DNA from: an uncultured Bacteroidales bacterium
GTDB lineage: Bacteria > Bacteroidota > Bacteroidia > Bacteroidales > WCHB1-69
Assembly (NCBI GenBank): GCA_900319925.1
Contig: ONQE01000044.1
Coordinates: forward strand, 1 to 35,974
Length of the DNA: 35,974 nt
Reading direction: 5' to 3'
Both the position numbers and the translations under genes were made by a program. Below are positions 14,413-23,061 of this stretch, piece by piece (positions within the stretch are counted from its first letter, which is position 1; every line of letters starts with the position of its first letter). The notes under the pieces were generated by a model that was given only the letters and a program-made list of their open reading frames with translations, did no database searches and had not been told where the DNA came from.

Positions 14413-16932
14413 TCAATGCTCTAATAACGCCTCTATCGGCACGGTGCTGTCCATCAGCCCGATGCGGGTGTCGGAGGCGTGGCGGTTGACACCGGTGTAG
14501 GCTAAGGAAGCGTCCTCATAGCGGCGGAATTTCAGGATGGCGTCGTTCATTTGGGCGCGGTTGAAGACGCCGACGCGCAACAGCAGGTCGAAGTCGTCAA
14601 TGGTTAAGCCTGTAACGCGCTCAAACAGAATCGGTTCCAGCTTGCGGATGACATCCTCAAGACTCTCTTCCCGATAGTCGGTGAGATACATGAAGATGGG
14701 AATTCGCGTGGCGAACTTCATCAGTTTCTCCTGCACCTCGCGCCGTTTGGAGCGGTATTCCTTCTCCTCCTGCGTCAGTTCCTTTTTCTTCTTGCTGTCG
14801 CCACCTTCCCCGGCCTCGCGTTTCAGCTTCTTTATCTTATCTGCACGATTGACGATGTTTTCAATAATGTCGCTGCCCAAAGCACGGAAGCCTTCAATCT
14901 TCATAATGGCAGCCATAGCTTCGGGATTGTTCAGCACTCGTTGCAAAGTAGTGTTATCCACATTGACCAGTTGTGCGCTGTTCCAACGACGGGCCAATAG
15001 CGTGCCGCTGGTGCCATTGTCCACAAAGTCAAGGATTTCGGTGGCATCCACCCGCTTCATCGAACTGCCGTCGAATTGCAGGATGGGCAGGAAGTTGATG
15101 AAATCATCCACCTTGTCGGTGATGCGGCGGTTGCTATCCACATCCAACTGGTTGGCGTAGGTCACCACCTCGCGCAAAGCACGATTGGGCGCGAAATCAA
15201 AGACGTAGCAGGTGGGCTTGAGGATGGTCCGTTTCGTGGGGTCTTCCTCGTCGGTGGCCGTCCACGGACTTTGCACCCGGAAAGCTGTCTGGAAGTAGGT
15301 CTCGGGGCTGGAGCAGTTGCGCAGCATCAGCAGACCGCCTAACGGTCGAAGGGTGACGCCCGTGGTCAACTTGCCGCAGGTTAGCGTGATGGTGCGGGTC
15401 TTCAGCGGATTGTCGCCCATGGCCTCGCGTACCGGACCGAGGGCATCCACGCCGATACCGGCCTTGGTTCCGCTGCAGTTGATGATGGTGTAGTTCTGGT
15501 AAAAGCCATTGGCAGGACGGTGCAGCAGTGCTTCCATCGCATCGCACGAGGCCACGTTGGGCAGGAACCACATCGTGTGGGCGCAAAGGTCGAGCAAACG
15601 GGTGTCTTCGAAAGGCAGTGCAGGGCGCACGTTGAGGGGCGAGCTGCCGTCGCCGAAGATGGGGGCTTTGCCACGGATAATGTCGAGCCACTTCTGCACG
15701 GCTTTCTCGTGGACAAAGGTCTTTCCCTCTGCCCGGAAGAACTCGTTGAGGTCGAAGCCGTCCATGTCCCACTGCTCAATCATCGCGCCAAGGTCCTGCG
15801 GCATCTGGTAGGTCATCATCACCATGGTGGGCATCTCCAAGTAGGGACCACCGACGGATTCTTTCCGTGCCTGCTCGTCCTGATAGGTCCAGTTGAAGAT
15901 CTGGCTTTCCATGAACTCGCCCGTGGCGAGGGCGCGAAAAGGGGTGCCGCTGAGGTAGAGGTAATGCTTGCCCGTGATGGGCACATCGCTGTCGTCCCAG
16001 GCGCGCCCGCTCTCCACATCGATGCCGCTCTCGCTCATCACCGCGTCCTCTTCCGCCTGCCGTCGCTTGGCATCGGCATCCCCGAGGTCGAGCAGACTCT
16101 TGGCGTTGTCGTTCCAAGCCCCGAAATGGTATTCGTCCAACACAATCAGATCCCAGTGGATGCTGTGTACCCACTCATTTTTCGTTTTGATGTTGCCGTA
16201 ACGGTCTCTGCCGAGGTAGTCCTGGAAAGAGCCGAATACCACTAGAGGCTTTGGCGATGATAGCGACGGGAAACGTTCTTCTATGCGACTGCTGTAGTAC
16301 CGCCAGCCTTCAAAGTCGCGGTGCCGCAGCAAATCCTCTTTCCACGAATCCTCCACGGCGGGCTTAAAAGTGAGCACCAGCACACGTTTGGCCCCCATGC
16401 GTTTGGCAAGCTGGTAGGTGGCGAAGGTCTTGCCGAAGCGCATCTTGGCGTTCCACAGGTAGTGGCTGGGGCGATTGGGCTCCTCTTCGTCCATCCTGGC
16501 GAAGTAGTCGGCGGTCTGTCTCACCGCCTGCGCCTGCTCATCGCGCATCTCGTAGTCGAGGTCGCGCACTGTCTTGATGTCCGAATCGCGATGGCGCACG
16601 GCCACGTATGCCGCCTGTGCCTCGCGCAGGGAACAGCGACACCACTCGCCGATGAGTTCCTTGCCCATGCGGCGCAGGTAGTCGTGGAGGTCGTGGTCGC
16701 CGAAGCTCTCGCCGCTGCCATCAGCGTAGAAGGCGTTGTCGTGCCACAGCAGGTGGTAGGTCTTGTACGGTTCGGTGATGGGATGCTGCTCGTCGATGCG
16801 CTCATTCACATCGATGCGGCCCGTCTGCCCGATTTTGATCCAGCCGGGGAAGGCAACGTCGTCGTACATGTAGATTTGCGGGACGGTACGCCGGCTGTTG
16901 GGGAGGATTTGGTCTATTGTTTGCATAATCAA
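14413..16932 (-). CDS. GIY-YIG nuclease/superfamily 2 helicase restriction protein
   Basis: This 839-residue protein begins with a GIY-YIG domain of the T5orf172/MUG113 kind: IYMYDDVAFPGWIKIGQTGR at residues 20-39, then ERI at 44-46 and LHDYLRRMG near 82-90. A superfamily 2 helicase or translocase follows: motif I NAKMRFGKT (161-169), motif II DEYH (266-269), motif III SGTPFRAL (328-335), TTGVT (motif V) and QTAFRVQSPW (motif VI). A charged, lysine-rich segment and an extra C-terminal helical region complete it. It starts 12 bases after the second methylase gene, so it is the last gene of the operon. It should be the cutting and translocating subunit that attacks unmodified DNA. The restriction role is inferred from domains and neighbours. 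Confidence 0.8.
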   Translation of the reverse strand: MIMQTIDQILPNSRRTVPQIYMYDDVAFPGWIKIGQTGRIDVNERIDEQHPITEPYKTYHLLWHDNAFYADGSGESFGDHDLHDYLRRMGKELIGEWCRCSLREAQAAYVAVRHRDSDIKTVRDLDYEMRDEQAQAVRQTADYFARMDEEEPNRPSHYLWNAKMRFGKTFATYQLAKRMGAKRVLVLTFKPAVEDSWKEDLLRHRDFEGWRYYSSRIEERFPSLSSPKPLVVFGSFQDYLGRDRYGNIKTKNEWVHSIHWDLIVLDEYHFGAWNDNAKSLLDLGDADAKRRQAEEDAVMSESGIDVESGRAWDDSDVPITGKHYLYLSGTPFRALATGEFMESQIFNWTYQDEQARKESVGGPYLEMPTMVMMTYQMPQDLGAMIEQWDMDGFDLNEFFRAEGKTFVHEKAVQKWLDIIRGKAPIFGDGSSPLNVRPALPFEDTRLLDLCAHTMWFLPNVASCDAMEALLHRPANGFYQNYTIINCSGTKAGIGVDALGPVREAMGDNPLKTRTITLTCGKLTTGVTLRPLGGLLMLRNCSSPETYFQTAFRVQSPWTATDEEDPTKRTILKPTCYVFDFAPNRALREVVTYANQLDVDSNRRITDKVDDFINFLPILQFDGSSMKRVDATEILDFVDNGTSGTLLARRWNSAQLVNVDNTTLQRVLNNPEAMAAIMKIEGFRALGSDIIENIVNRADKIKKLKREAGEGGDSKKKKELTQEEKEYRSKRREVQEKLMKFATRIPIFMYLTDYREESLEDVIRKLEPILFERVTGLTIDDFDLLLRVGVFNRAQMNDAILKFRRYEDASLAYTGVNRHASDTRIGLMDSTVPIEALLEH

Positions 16933-16944
16933 AATCTTTCATTG

Positions 16945-18465
16945 TTATTCCATCGGCCGTATCATGCTCTCGATAAAGGCAATCTCGTCCTTGTCCAAGC
17001 CGTACTTCTCGTACAGCATCTCGTCGGTCCAGGGGTGGGAGAAGTCTTGGAGGGGGACGAAACGATAAGTTTTGGAAGTTGCATCTTGACTGGATTTTGC
17101 GAGGCTGTGACAAAACCTCACAAACCTAGTATGGAGATATGATGCTATATTTCTTATACGTTGCTCATCTAAATTTAAGTCAGCACCGATTACAAGATAT
17201 GATTCTGTACAAATATCATTTGGTTTTCCAATGATTGTATTAAGATTGTCATCATTTAATTCTGTTCCGATATTGTTTGCGCGTGAAGTGAATATTTTAT
17301 AACGGGGAATCCATTCTTTGTGATTTGTTATGAATTTTTTTTCGACATAGCCTTTTTTCAACCCTTTTCCATAACAACAGACAGCATTTATAATATCTTT
17401 TTCATTTTCATGAAAATCACTTGTTTGAGAAAAATCAGTAGGAATACCAAAGGGCTTTCGAACTGAAACTATAGAACTGAATGGGCTTTCGTTAGCTTTT
17501 CCTATTTTTTCTAAAATGCTGATAGCATTTCCGTTACGGATGAAAATATCACAATCTTTATATTTCAAAGTTCTATTTATTGTAGTTTCTTCTTTTCCTA
17601 CATGTGTAACAACCTTACATGAATTATTAGATTTGTCCTTGCACCATAAAAAATAACAAACCCCACCTCGTATATTAACTCCCGGGAAACAATCCTCCGT
17701 GTTTGGAAAGTCATGTAATTCTGATATATGTTTGGAATTAAGCATTTTATCTCGAAAATCGTCCAACCCTTTTCCTCCCGCATACCATCTTGCTGGAATA
17801 ACCATTACGATGTAGCGTGGGTTGAGTTTCTCAGCAGTGTTCTCAAAAAGATGGTACAACGGTTTTGCACTCGCTTGTGCTCCTCCGTCGCTTAACTGGT
17901 ACGGCGGGTTTCCAATAATTACGTCGAATTGCATATCTTTCTTGAATATTTCTTTGATTGGTTTGTGAATAAACGGATAGGCGTAGGTCTCGCGGGTGTC
18001 TGCGCGGAGGTATTCGCCTTGACTGGCGCCGCAGCGTTCGCAGCGGCCTTGCGCGTTCCACGTGTGGCGGCAGCGGTCGTAACGCAGATTACCCTGCACA
18101 TCATGGAAAGCCGTACTGACGCTGTACTTGCCGTTGGCCAGTTTGGTGCAGTAGAGCGTGCGGCGGCTCATCTCGGCGGTGAGGTCGGTGCAGGCGATGC
18201 CGAAAACCTGCTGGGTCATGATGTGGTCGATACGCTGCTGCAGGTCGGGGATCTGTTCTTCGAGACCCGCCAACAGCCGTTTGGCGATCTCGCGCAGGAA
18301 GACGCCGCTCTTGCTGCAGGGATCGAGGAAGCGCGTCTTGCTGGAGCGGAACAACTCTTGCGGCAACATGTCGATCATTCGGTTGGCCAACTCGGGCGAG
18401 GTGAAGACCTCATCACTGGAAAGGTTGGCCAAGCAGTTGAGGATGTCTGGACTATAGTGTGTCAT
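16945..18465 (-). CDS. Eco57I-type adenine-N6 DNA methylase
   Basis: A 506-residue DNA methylase with SAM-binding motif I FLDPCSKSGVFLREI (near 46-60) and catalytic motif IV GNPPY (185-189), the mark of N6-adenine methylation. A CxH...CxxC cluster (about 132-145) may bind zinc. Residues after about 190 should hold the target-recognition domain. That part of the gene (about 17085-17935) is strongly A+T-rich: by hand count 18 of 60 bases are G or C at 17161-17220, against 38 of 60 at 18121-18180. The gene overlaps the preceding methylase-like gene by 14 bases and is followed after 12 bases by the nuclease/helicase. It probably protects host DNA and sets the sequence specificity of the system. 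Confidence 0.85.
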   Translation of the reverse strand: MTHYSPDILNCLANLSSDEVFTSPELANRMIDMLPQELFRSSKTRFLDPCSKSGVFLREIAKRLLAGLEEQIPDLQQRIDHIMTQQVFGIACTDLTAEMSRRTLYCTKLANGKYSVSTAFHDVQGNLRYDRCRHTWNAQGRCERCGASQGEYLRADTRETYAYPFIHKPIKEIFKKDMQFDVIIGNPPYQLSDGGAQASAKPLYHLFENTAEKLNPRYIVMVIPARWYAGGKGLDDFRDKMLNSKHISELHDFPNTEDCFPGVNIRGGVCYFLWCKDKSNNSCKVVTHVGKEETTINRTLKYKDCDIFIRNGNAISILEKIGKANESPFSSIVSVRKPFGIPTDFSQTSDFHENEKDIINAVCCYGKGLKKGYVEKKFITNHKEWIPRYKIFTSRANNIGTELNDDNLNTIIGKPNDICTESYLVIGADLNLDEQRIRNIASYLHTRFVRFCHSLAKSSQDATSKTYRFVPLQDFSHPWTDEMLYEKYGLDKDEIAFIESMIRPME

Positions 18466-19111
18466 ATCGATAAAGTTGGGTGTAATGCAAAGGGGGATAA
18501 GTGTGTACGGGTTCGTCGAAGCTTTGCACTTCGCCTTGCTCGTCGAAGAGGCTGTACTGGTGGCTTTGGGTGACGAGGAAGTCGAACTGGAAGTCGCGGC
18601 GGGAGAACTGCATACTGCCCGCGATGGGGGTCCACTCGCAGAAGGTGATGGACTTGTTCTCGGCGGTGCGGTAGGTGAGGGCGTCGCCGCAGACGATGTT
18701 CTTCAGGAGCATATAGCGGAGCGAAAAAAGGTAGGGACTGTCCACGGGCAGCCTCTCCGAGGCTGGGTGTTGAGAGAGGACGTACTCTTCCAGTCTGGTG
18801 CGGCAGACCTCGGCGTTGTCGGGCAGGATGTCGATGCCGTAGCAGGAGCCGACGGCGATGAGGCTCTGGAACTCCCATTCGGTTTGGGATTTGAGGTCTT
18901 GCAGAAGGGAGAGTTTGCGGCGGAGGATTTCGATGAGGAAGTTGCCCTCTCCGCAGGCGGGCTCGAGGAAGCGGCTGTCGAGCCGGAACGACTCGTCGCG
19001 CACGAGGTCGAGCATAGCGTTCACCTCGCGCGGATTGGTGAACACCTCGCCATGGTCAGCCACCCTTTGGCGGCTCTTGATTTGGGTTTTAGAGTTTTGG
19101 TTGTCTAGCAT
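18452..19111 (-). CDS. Methylase-like partner subunit without an NPPY motif
   Basis: About 219 residues from the ATG at 19111; the open frame extends to 19153, but that part falls in the leader hairpin. SAM-binding motif I is perfect (FLEPACGEGNFLIEIL, 48-63), with GIDI (92-95) as the acidic strand and CGDAL (141-145) as a later motif. Where motif IV should follow (FDFLVxNPPY), the protein reads FDFLVTQSHQY, so the catalytic asparagine and prolines are missing. The next gene supplies an NPPY motif and overlaps this one by 14 bases, so the two probably form a heteromeric methylase. A 17-bp palindrome lies in its coding sequence at 18749. The pairing is an inference. Confidence 0.7.
   Translation of the reverse strand: MLDNQNSKTQIKSRQRVADHGEVFTNPREVNAMLDLVRDESFRLDSRFLEPACGEGNFLIEILRRKLSLLQDLKSQTEWEFQSLIAVGSCYGIDILPDNAEVCRTRLEEYVLSQHPASERLPVDSPYLFSLRYMLLKNIVCGDALTYRTAENKSITFCEWTPIAGSMQFSRRDFQFDFLVTQSHQYSLFDEQGEVQSFDEPVHTYPPLHYTQLYRYDTL
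18749..18765. repeat. 17-bp palindrome inside the methylase-like gene
   Basis: CAGCCTCTCCGAGGCTG has perfect 7-base arms around TCC. The identical 17 bases occur at 33008-33024 in an intergenic space. Here they encode part of PASERL between conserved methylase motifs, so the repeat is tolerated in a surface loop. Confidence 0.7.
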
Positions 19112-19134
19112 AAAAAATCCGTGAACTTCTGTCT

Positions 19135-19243
19135 GGACCGAGGTTCTCGACAACCTACACTACAAACAAGAAAGCCCACGGACATACCGCGAGCATTTCT
19201 GCTTTCTTGAGTAGTGTGATTGAAATTGTCGAGATTTCGGTCC
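19135..19243 (-). ncRNA. Long structured leader of the restriction-modification operon
   Basis: Read on the minus strand, this 109-base segment folds on itself in at least four perfect helices in order: GGACCGA with TCGGTCC, TCGACAA with TTGTCGA, CACTAC with GTAGTG, and AAGAAAGC with GCTTTCTT, closing on an apical loop of about 23 bases that can pair further (CGG with CCG). Internal loops separate the helices. It lies between the probable promoter (19351) and the ATG at 19111, so it would be in the operon's leader RNA. It could be a regulatory RNA element or a palindromic DNA site; I know of no named family that it matches. Confidence 0.6.
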
Positions 19244-19350
19244 ACTTGAAAAGCAAAAACGCTTTTATACTATATGTTTATCTTATTATTCTATTCTTCT
19301 ACTGTTTTGATATTAATTTTGGGTTTTAGTTTCTGTTTTATTTTAGGGTG

Positions 19351-19358
19351 CAAAGATA
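19351..19358 (-). promoter_or_regulatory. -7 promoter element of the restriction-modification operon
   Basis: On the minus strand 19351-19358 reads TATCTTTG, with C after it. It lies about 240 bases before the first start codon, and the structured leader is between them. No clear -33 element is present. Confidence 0.45.
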
Positions 19359-19396
19359 CAGATTTTTTGGAATATAAGGGAAAGAGAAGATTATTT

Positions 19397-20982
19397 CTAA
19401 ATGCTTATAATATCAATTGGTATTCCTCTGTTTCTAATTATTTCTTCCGCACCTTTAGGCAAACGAGGCACAGATATACCCAGTCTGTTTTTTGCTCTAC
19501 TACAAGCCACATAATAAACCCGTTGATATTCCGCTCTACTATCTTGAAGATTGGGATTTAATATAAAATCCATAGAACTATCATTGTCATCTAAAATTAC
19601 AAGTACATTATCATACTCGTCACCTTTAGCTTTATGAATGGTTTTGTCCATTGTATGGGTAACATCGGGAGCACTAATACACATAGCAAGGCTTTGGTAA
19701 GGGGTTTTGTCATAGAATTCTTTCGCCTTACCACTTCTTAATTTTGACAATGGCAATTTCAAGGTGTCTATAAGATAATCAATAAACACAGTTGCTTCTT
19801 TATCATTATAATTAGCATAATCACTAACAAGCATCTTAAGTGACACAATGCTTTTCTTTTGGTCTTGACCAAACTGTTTGCCAATACTTTTCATCGCATC
19901 CTTCATTGCACCCGCCATAACCAGTTCATTCTAAAAACATTTGATGTCACATTCGCATACGATAAAGTCGTCACTTCCCCACCACAGTCTGTCTTAAATG
20001 CAGCATATGCATTCAAATTACTTCCCACATATAAAATCGGCTTCTTAGTACTTCTTTCCTCAACAGGTACTTGTGAAAGATCTGTACGAATCTTATTCAA
20101 AAAACTAATTATTTCCTTAGAACTCCTTCTATTTCTTTGTATTTCATAACTTACCATATTGGGTAAGCTAAAACCTGTGAAAAGTTGAGGATCGGCTCCT
20201 GCAAAACCATAAATAGCTTGAGCCGTGTCGCCAATAACACCAATGATAGTATTTGAAGACGCAGCTATTTTTTTCAATATTTCAACCTGCAAAGGAGTAG
20301 AATCCTGAAATTCATCAAGAAAGATGTAAGGATACTTTGCTCCTATTACTTGCGCAATGAATGGATACTTTAAAATAAGTTTATTAGCGAAGTATAACAC
20401 ATCATCATAATGCATTACTCCGTGTTCCCATGCATATTTCTTATATTCATTTAATATAACTTGTGGAACTGAATATTTCCCTACTCTAATTGGATACTTT
20501 GTTCTGAACACCCAATCAGATGAAATCCAAGTCCATCTAGCATTCAAAATTGCTTCACGAATCTTATTTTCATTATTGTATAAATAACCCTTTCTTGTTT
20601 TACTAATTAACTCATTAATCACACCTAATCCGGTCAAAACCGTATCATCCACCACCTTCAGCTTAGTTAATGCAAAACCTTCCTCTTTCGCAATGAAATG
20701 CAAATATGGTCCAACAATATTCTCATAGAGAAAAGTGTGGATAGTTGATACTTCAACACGGTCAGCTGATGTAGATAATCTGTCTTGAATGGTTTCTACA
20801 CCAACATTAGTATAAGTAATGCAGGCAATCTTTCTGATATGATCCAAGCGCTTGGAATTGGCAAGCACATTACGTACGTGTTGCACAAGCCAATATGTCT
20901 TACCTGCTCCAGGGCCAGCCTTCACGGAAAAAGGTTTGTCTATTTCGATGTTGTCGTCGGATTTTATGAATTTAACAGCCAT
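19397..20982 (-). pseudogene. Gabija GajB-like UvrD helicase, frameshifted
   Basis: The N-terminal frame (20982-19903) holds UvrD/Rep-type motif I AGPGAGKT (22-29), Ia ACITYTNVGVETI, II FLDEFQDS (221-228) and III GVIGDTAQAIYGFAG. It ends abnormally after TSNVFRMNWLWRVQ. The second frame (19918-19397) continues with TIHKAKGDEYDNVLVI (motif V) and RVYYVACSRAKNRL (motif VI). Adding one base near 19930 (AGAATG to AGAAATG on the coding strand) restores TSNVFRNELVMAGAMK and a protein of about 529 residues. The start overlaps the OLD nuclease gene by 19 bases, as expected for a Gabija pair, in which GajB helps activate GajA. The shift may be a real mutation, a programmed event or a sequencing error. 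Confidence 0.75.
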
Positions 20983-23009
20983 TCTATTGCATTCTTAATA
21001 TAATCAGGTATTACAAATGGTTCACGCGCATCTCCTTCTTTGCCTAGATTTTCTTTGAGCACACTTGACAGTTCCAATGCATTTGCGCCTTTTCCTACTG
21101 AATTTAGATAACGCGCTGCAAGAAGCGCTTTTTTCTTTTCCTCATTCGTCCATGTTGATGCTATCAACGCATCTTTTATCCTATTATTGGCCTTTGAACT
21201 ACGCAACTTTTCTAGGCAGGCCGGATAGTTGTTATTCTGTATCTCTTCTAATTCCTCTTTATTGGCAAGGTTGGGAGTAAAAAGAATAGATGAATCCGAG
21301 TTCGTTCGCATCAGGTCATATTCCAATGTTTTACCGTAAGTGGCATCTTGGCTGAAAACCTGTATAGTCCCATTGTCTTCATAATGTTTAATTAGTTCCT
21401 CTGCATGCTCTTTTTCCTCGTAATCAGCATTGCCAAACTCAAAGGGATAGCACCGTTCAAATCCACCATTTGTATCTTTCTTTTTTCTAACGGGGTCACG
21501 ATCCGTTATGCAAGCAACTTTTTTCTTAATGGCCTCGGGATTTCGGCTCGTATCAAACAATTTCAAAAAATGACCGAAATATCTTCCACCTGCTGTGATT
21601 GTCGCCACATGAGCATCCTCAAAACTCTTTCCCAAATATTCAGCCATTACAGGAATCAATAATTCTTCCGCCAATCCTTCCACAAAACAAACCTTATCGG
21701 CAAAAAGCATATCCGACTTGGTTGCATCCAAAAAACGCTGTACAAATTGCTTTGATTCTTTATCCTCATCGCTATCTCCAAACAAACGTCCCGGATATGC
21801 CACCCTAAAATCACCACCATCTGTGTATAAACACACCATTTCATCCAATGAAACAGCAGATGTGATTTGAGTAGAATGGGAAGTCACAAATAGCTGGCGA
21901 ACCTGTTTTGTCTTTACTTGTTTCTCTTTCAGGTATTTCAAAAATTTATATTGCAGAGAAGGGTGCAAATGAGCCTCGGGTTCCTCAACGGCCAGCACCG
22001 AATAAACTCGGGCATTTTGTCGGTAATAACCAGAATCAGCATTGGCTTGCATCTTAGCAAGCAACAGCGACATATATATCAAGTTGTTATAACCAAGCCC
22101 ATTATGAGTGGCTCCAATCTTGATTCCTGTTTCTTGCTCAATGACAAGCTGCAAGGTAGATAGAAAATCTGCCTCAGATAGCAAACCCGTGAAGTCGGGT
22201 TTTGAATTATTAAAATCTGAAGCACCAGTTTCGCTAGCATACGCGAGTATATGACTCTTGCCGTGAAGCAACCTTTTTTGGACAGCATCCAACACGGGTT
22301 TGACAGCTGTTATAAAATCAGTGTGTTTTTCACTCAATTCTTTTTCTTTCTGTTGGTCATCCTTGGCGATGTCTATTTTAATCTCATAATCCAAAAAGAA
22401 GTTCAGCACTTCCCTTAACAAAGGAGCCTTTCCGGAGAACAAGTCTCTTTCTACATCGCGGATGGGTGCGAGAAATTGAAAATCAAATTTACTCAATGTA
22501 TCTCCATCTATTCTTGCACGAACTACTGGATTGCCCGCCCAAATTCTACTAATGTACCGTCTAAGAAACTCATCTCGTATTAGGTTCCAGACTTGATCTT
22601 CATTTGTCGCAGCCACAACTTTCCTTAAATATTCTGCTGAATCTTCCTCGGGCAAAAAATAGTCGAATGTGATTTGAGCTTCATAAGGGTGTTCAAGTTT
22701 GATAAGACAAGGTGCAACCAATACCAAGTCTTCAGAATCTGATGCTTCACCCTCGCTTTCGGCAAAATAAACTGAAATGCGCACATTCGGGGCAGCACTT
22801 TTTAGTTCTGAAAGCGTACAATTTCGACAAAAATCATAAAAAGATAATTTCTTTACAGTATCAATGTTGAGTACCAAATCTAACGCTCGAAGCAAATTGC
22901 TCTTGCCCGCATTGTTAGGCCCAATAATCACATTGATTCCATCACGAAAAAAGATTTCCGAATCTTTGAAGTTTCTATATCCTTTGATGTTTATTTTGGA
23001 AATATACAT
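20964..23009 (-). CDS. Gabija GajA-like OLD-family ATPase/TOPRIM nuclease
   Basis: This 681-residue protein has an ABC-type ATPase head: Walker A GPNNAGKS (30-37), a signature-like NGLGYNNLIYMSLL (303-316), Walker B SVLAVEEPEAHLHP (337-350) and a switch His in TSHS (377-380). A TOPRIM nuclease domain follows, with VCFVEGLAEELLIPV (catalytic Glu 444) and ACITDRDP (Asp 503, Asp 505). This is the overcoming-lysogenization-defect (OLD) layout. Followed by an overlapping UvrD helicase gene, it matches Gabija, whose GajA cuts DNA when nucleotide levels fall during phage infection. The length is about 100 residues more than the best-known GajA. The stretch is A+T-rich and probably foreign. A 433-aa gene precedes it by 52 bases. 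Confidence 0.85.
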   Translation of the reverse strand: MYISKINIKGYRNFKDSEIFFRDGINVIIGPNNAGKSNLLRALDLVLNIDTVKKLSFYDFCRNCTLSELKSAAPNVRISVYFAESEGEASDSEDLVLVAPCLIKLEHPYEAQITFDYFLPEEDSAEYLRKVVAATNEDQVWNLIRDEFLRRYISRIWAGNPVVRARIDGDTLSKFDFQFLAPIRDVERDLFSGKAPLLREVLNFFLDYEIKIDIAKDDQQKEKELSEKHTDFITAVKPVLDAVQKRLLHGKSHILAYASETGASDFNNSKPDFTGLLSEADFLSTLQLVIEQETGIKIGATHNGLGYNNLIYMSLLLAKMQANADSGYYRQNARVYSVLAVEEPEAHLHPSLQYKFLKYLKEKQVKTKQVRQLFVTSHSTQITSAVSLDEMVCLYTDGGDFRVAYPGRLFGDSDEDKESKQFVQRFLDATKSDMLFADKVCFVEGLAEELLIPVMAEYLGKSFEDAHVATITAGGRYFGHFLKLFDTSRNPEAIKKKVACITDRDPVRKKKDTNGGFERCYPFEFGNADYEEKEHAEELIKHYEDNGTIQVFSQDATYGKTLEYDLMRTNSDSSILFTPNLANKEELEEIQNNNYPACLEKLRSSKANNRIKDALIASTWTNEEKKKALLAARYLNSVGKGANALELSSVLKENLGKEGDAREPFVIPDYIKNAIEWLLNS

Positions 23010-23061
23010 TGCTTAAGTAAGTTTTGTTGGTGTAAATATTCTTATAATATTGATAATAAAA

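Noticed and set aside
15520-16245. 241-codon plus-strand frame opposite the GIY-YIG/helicase gene
   Set aside because: Antisense to helicase motifs II and III, with no homology pattern of its own.
19112-19153. N-terminal extension of the methylase-like gene
   Set aside because: It lies partly in the structured leader and resembles no methylase start; the ATG at 19111 is better.
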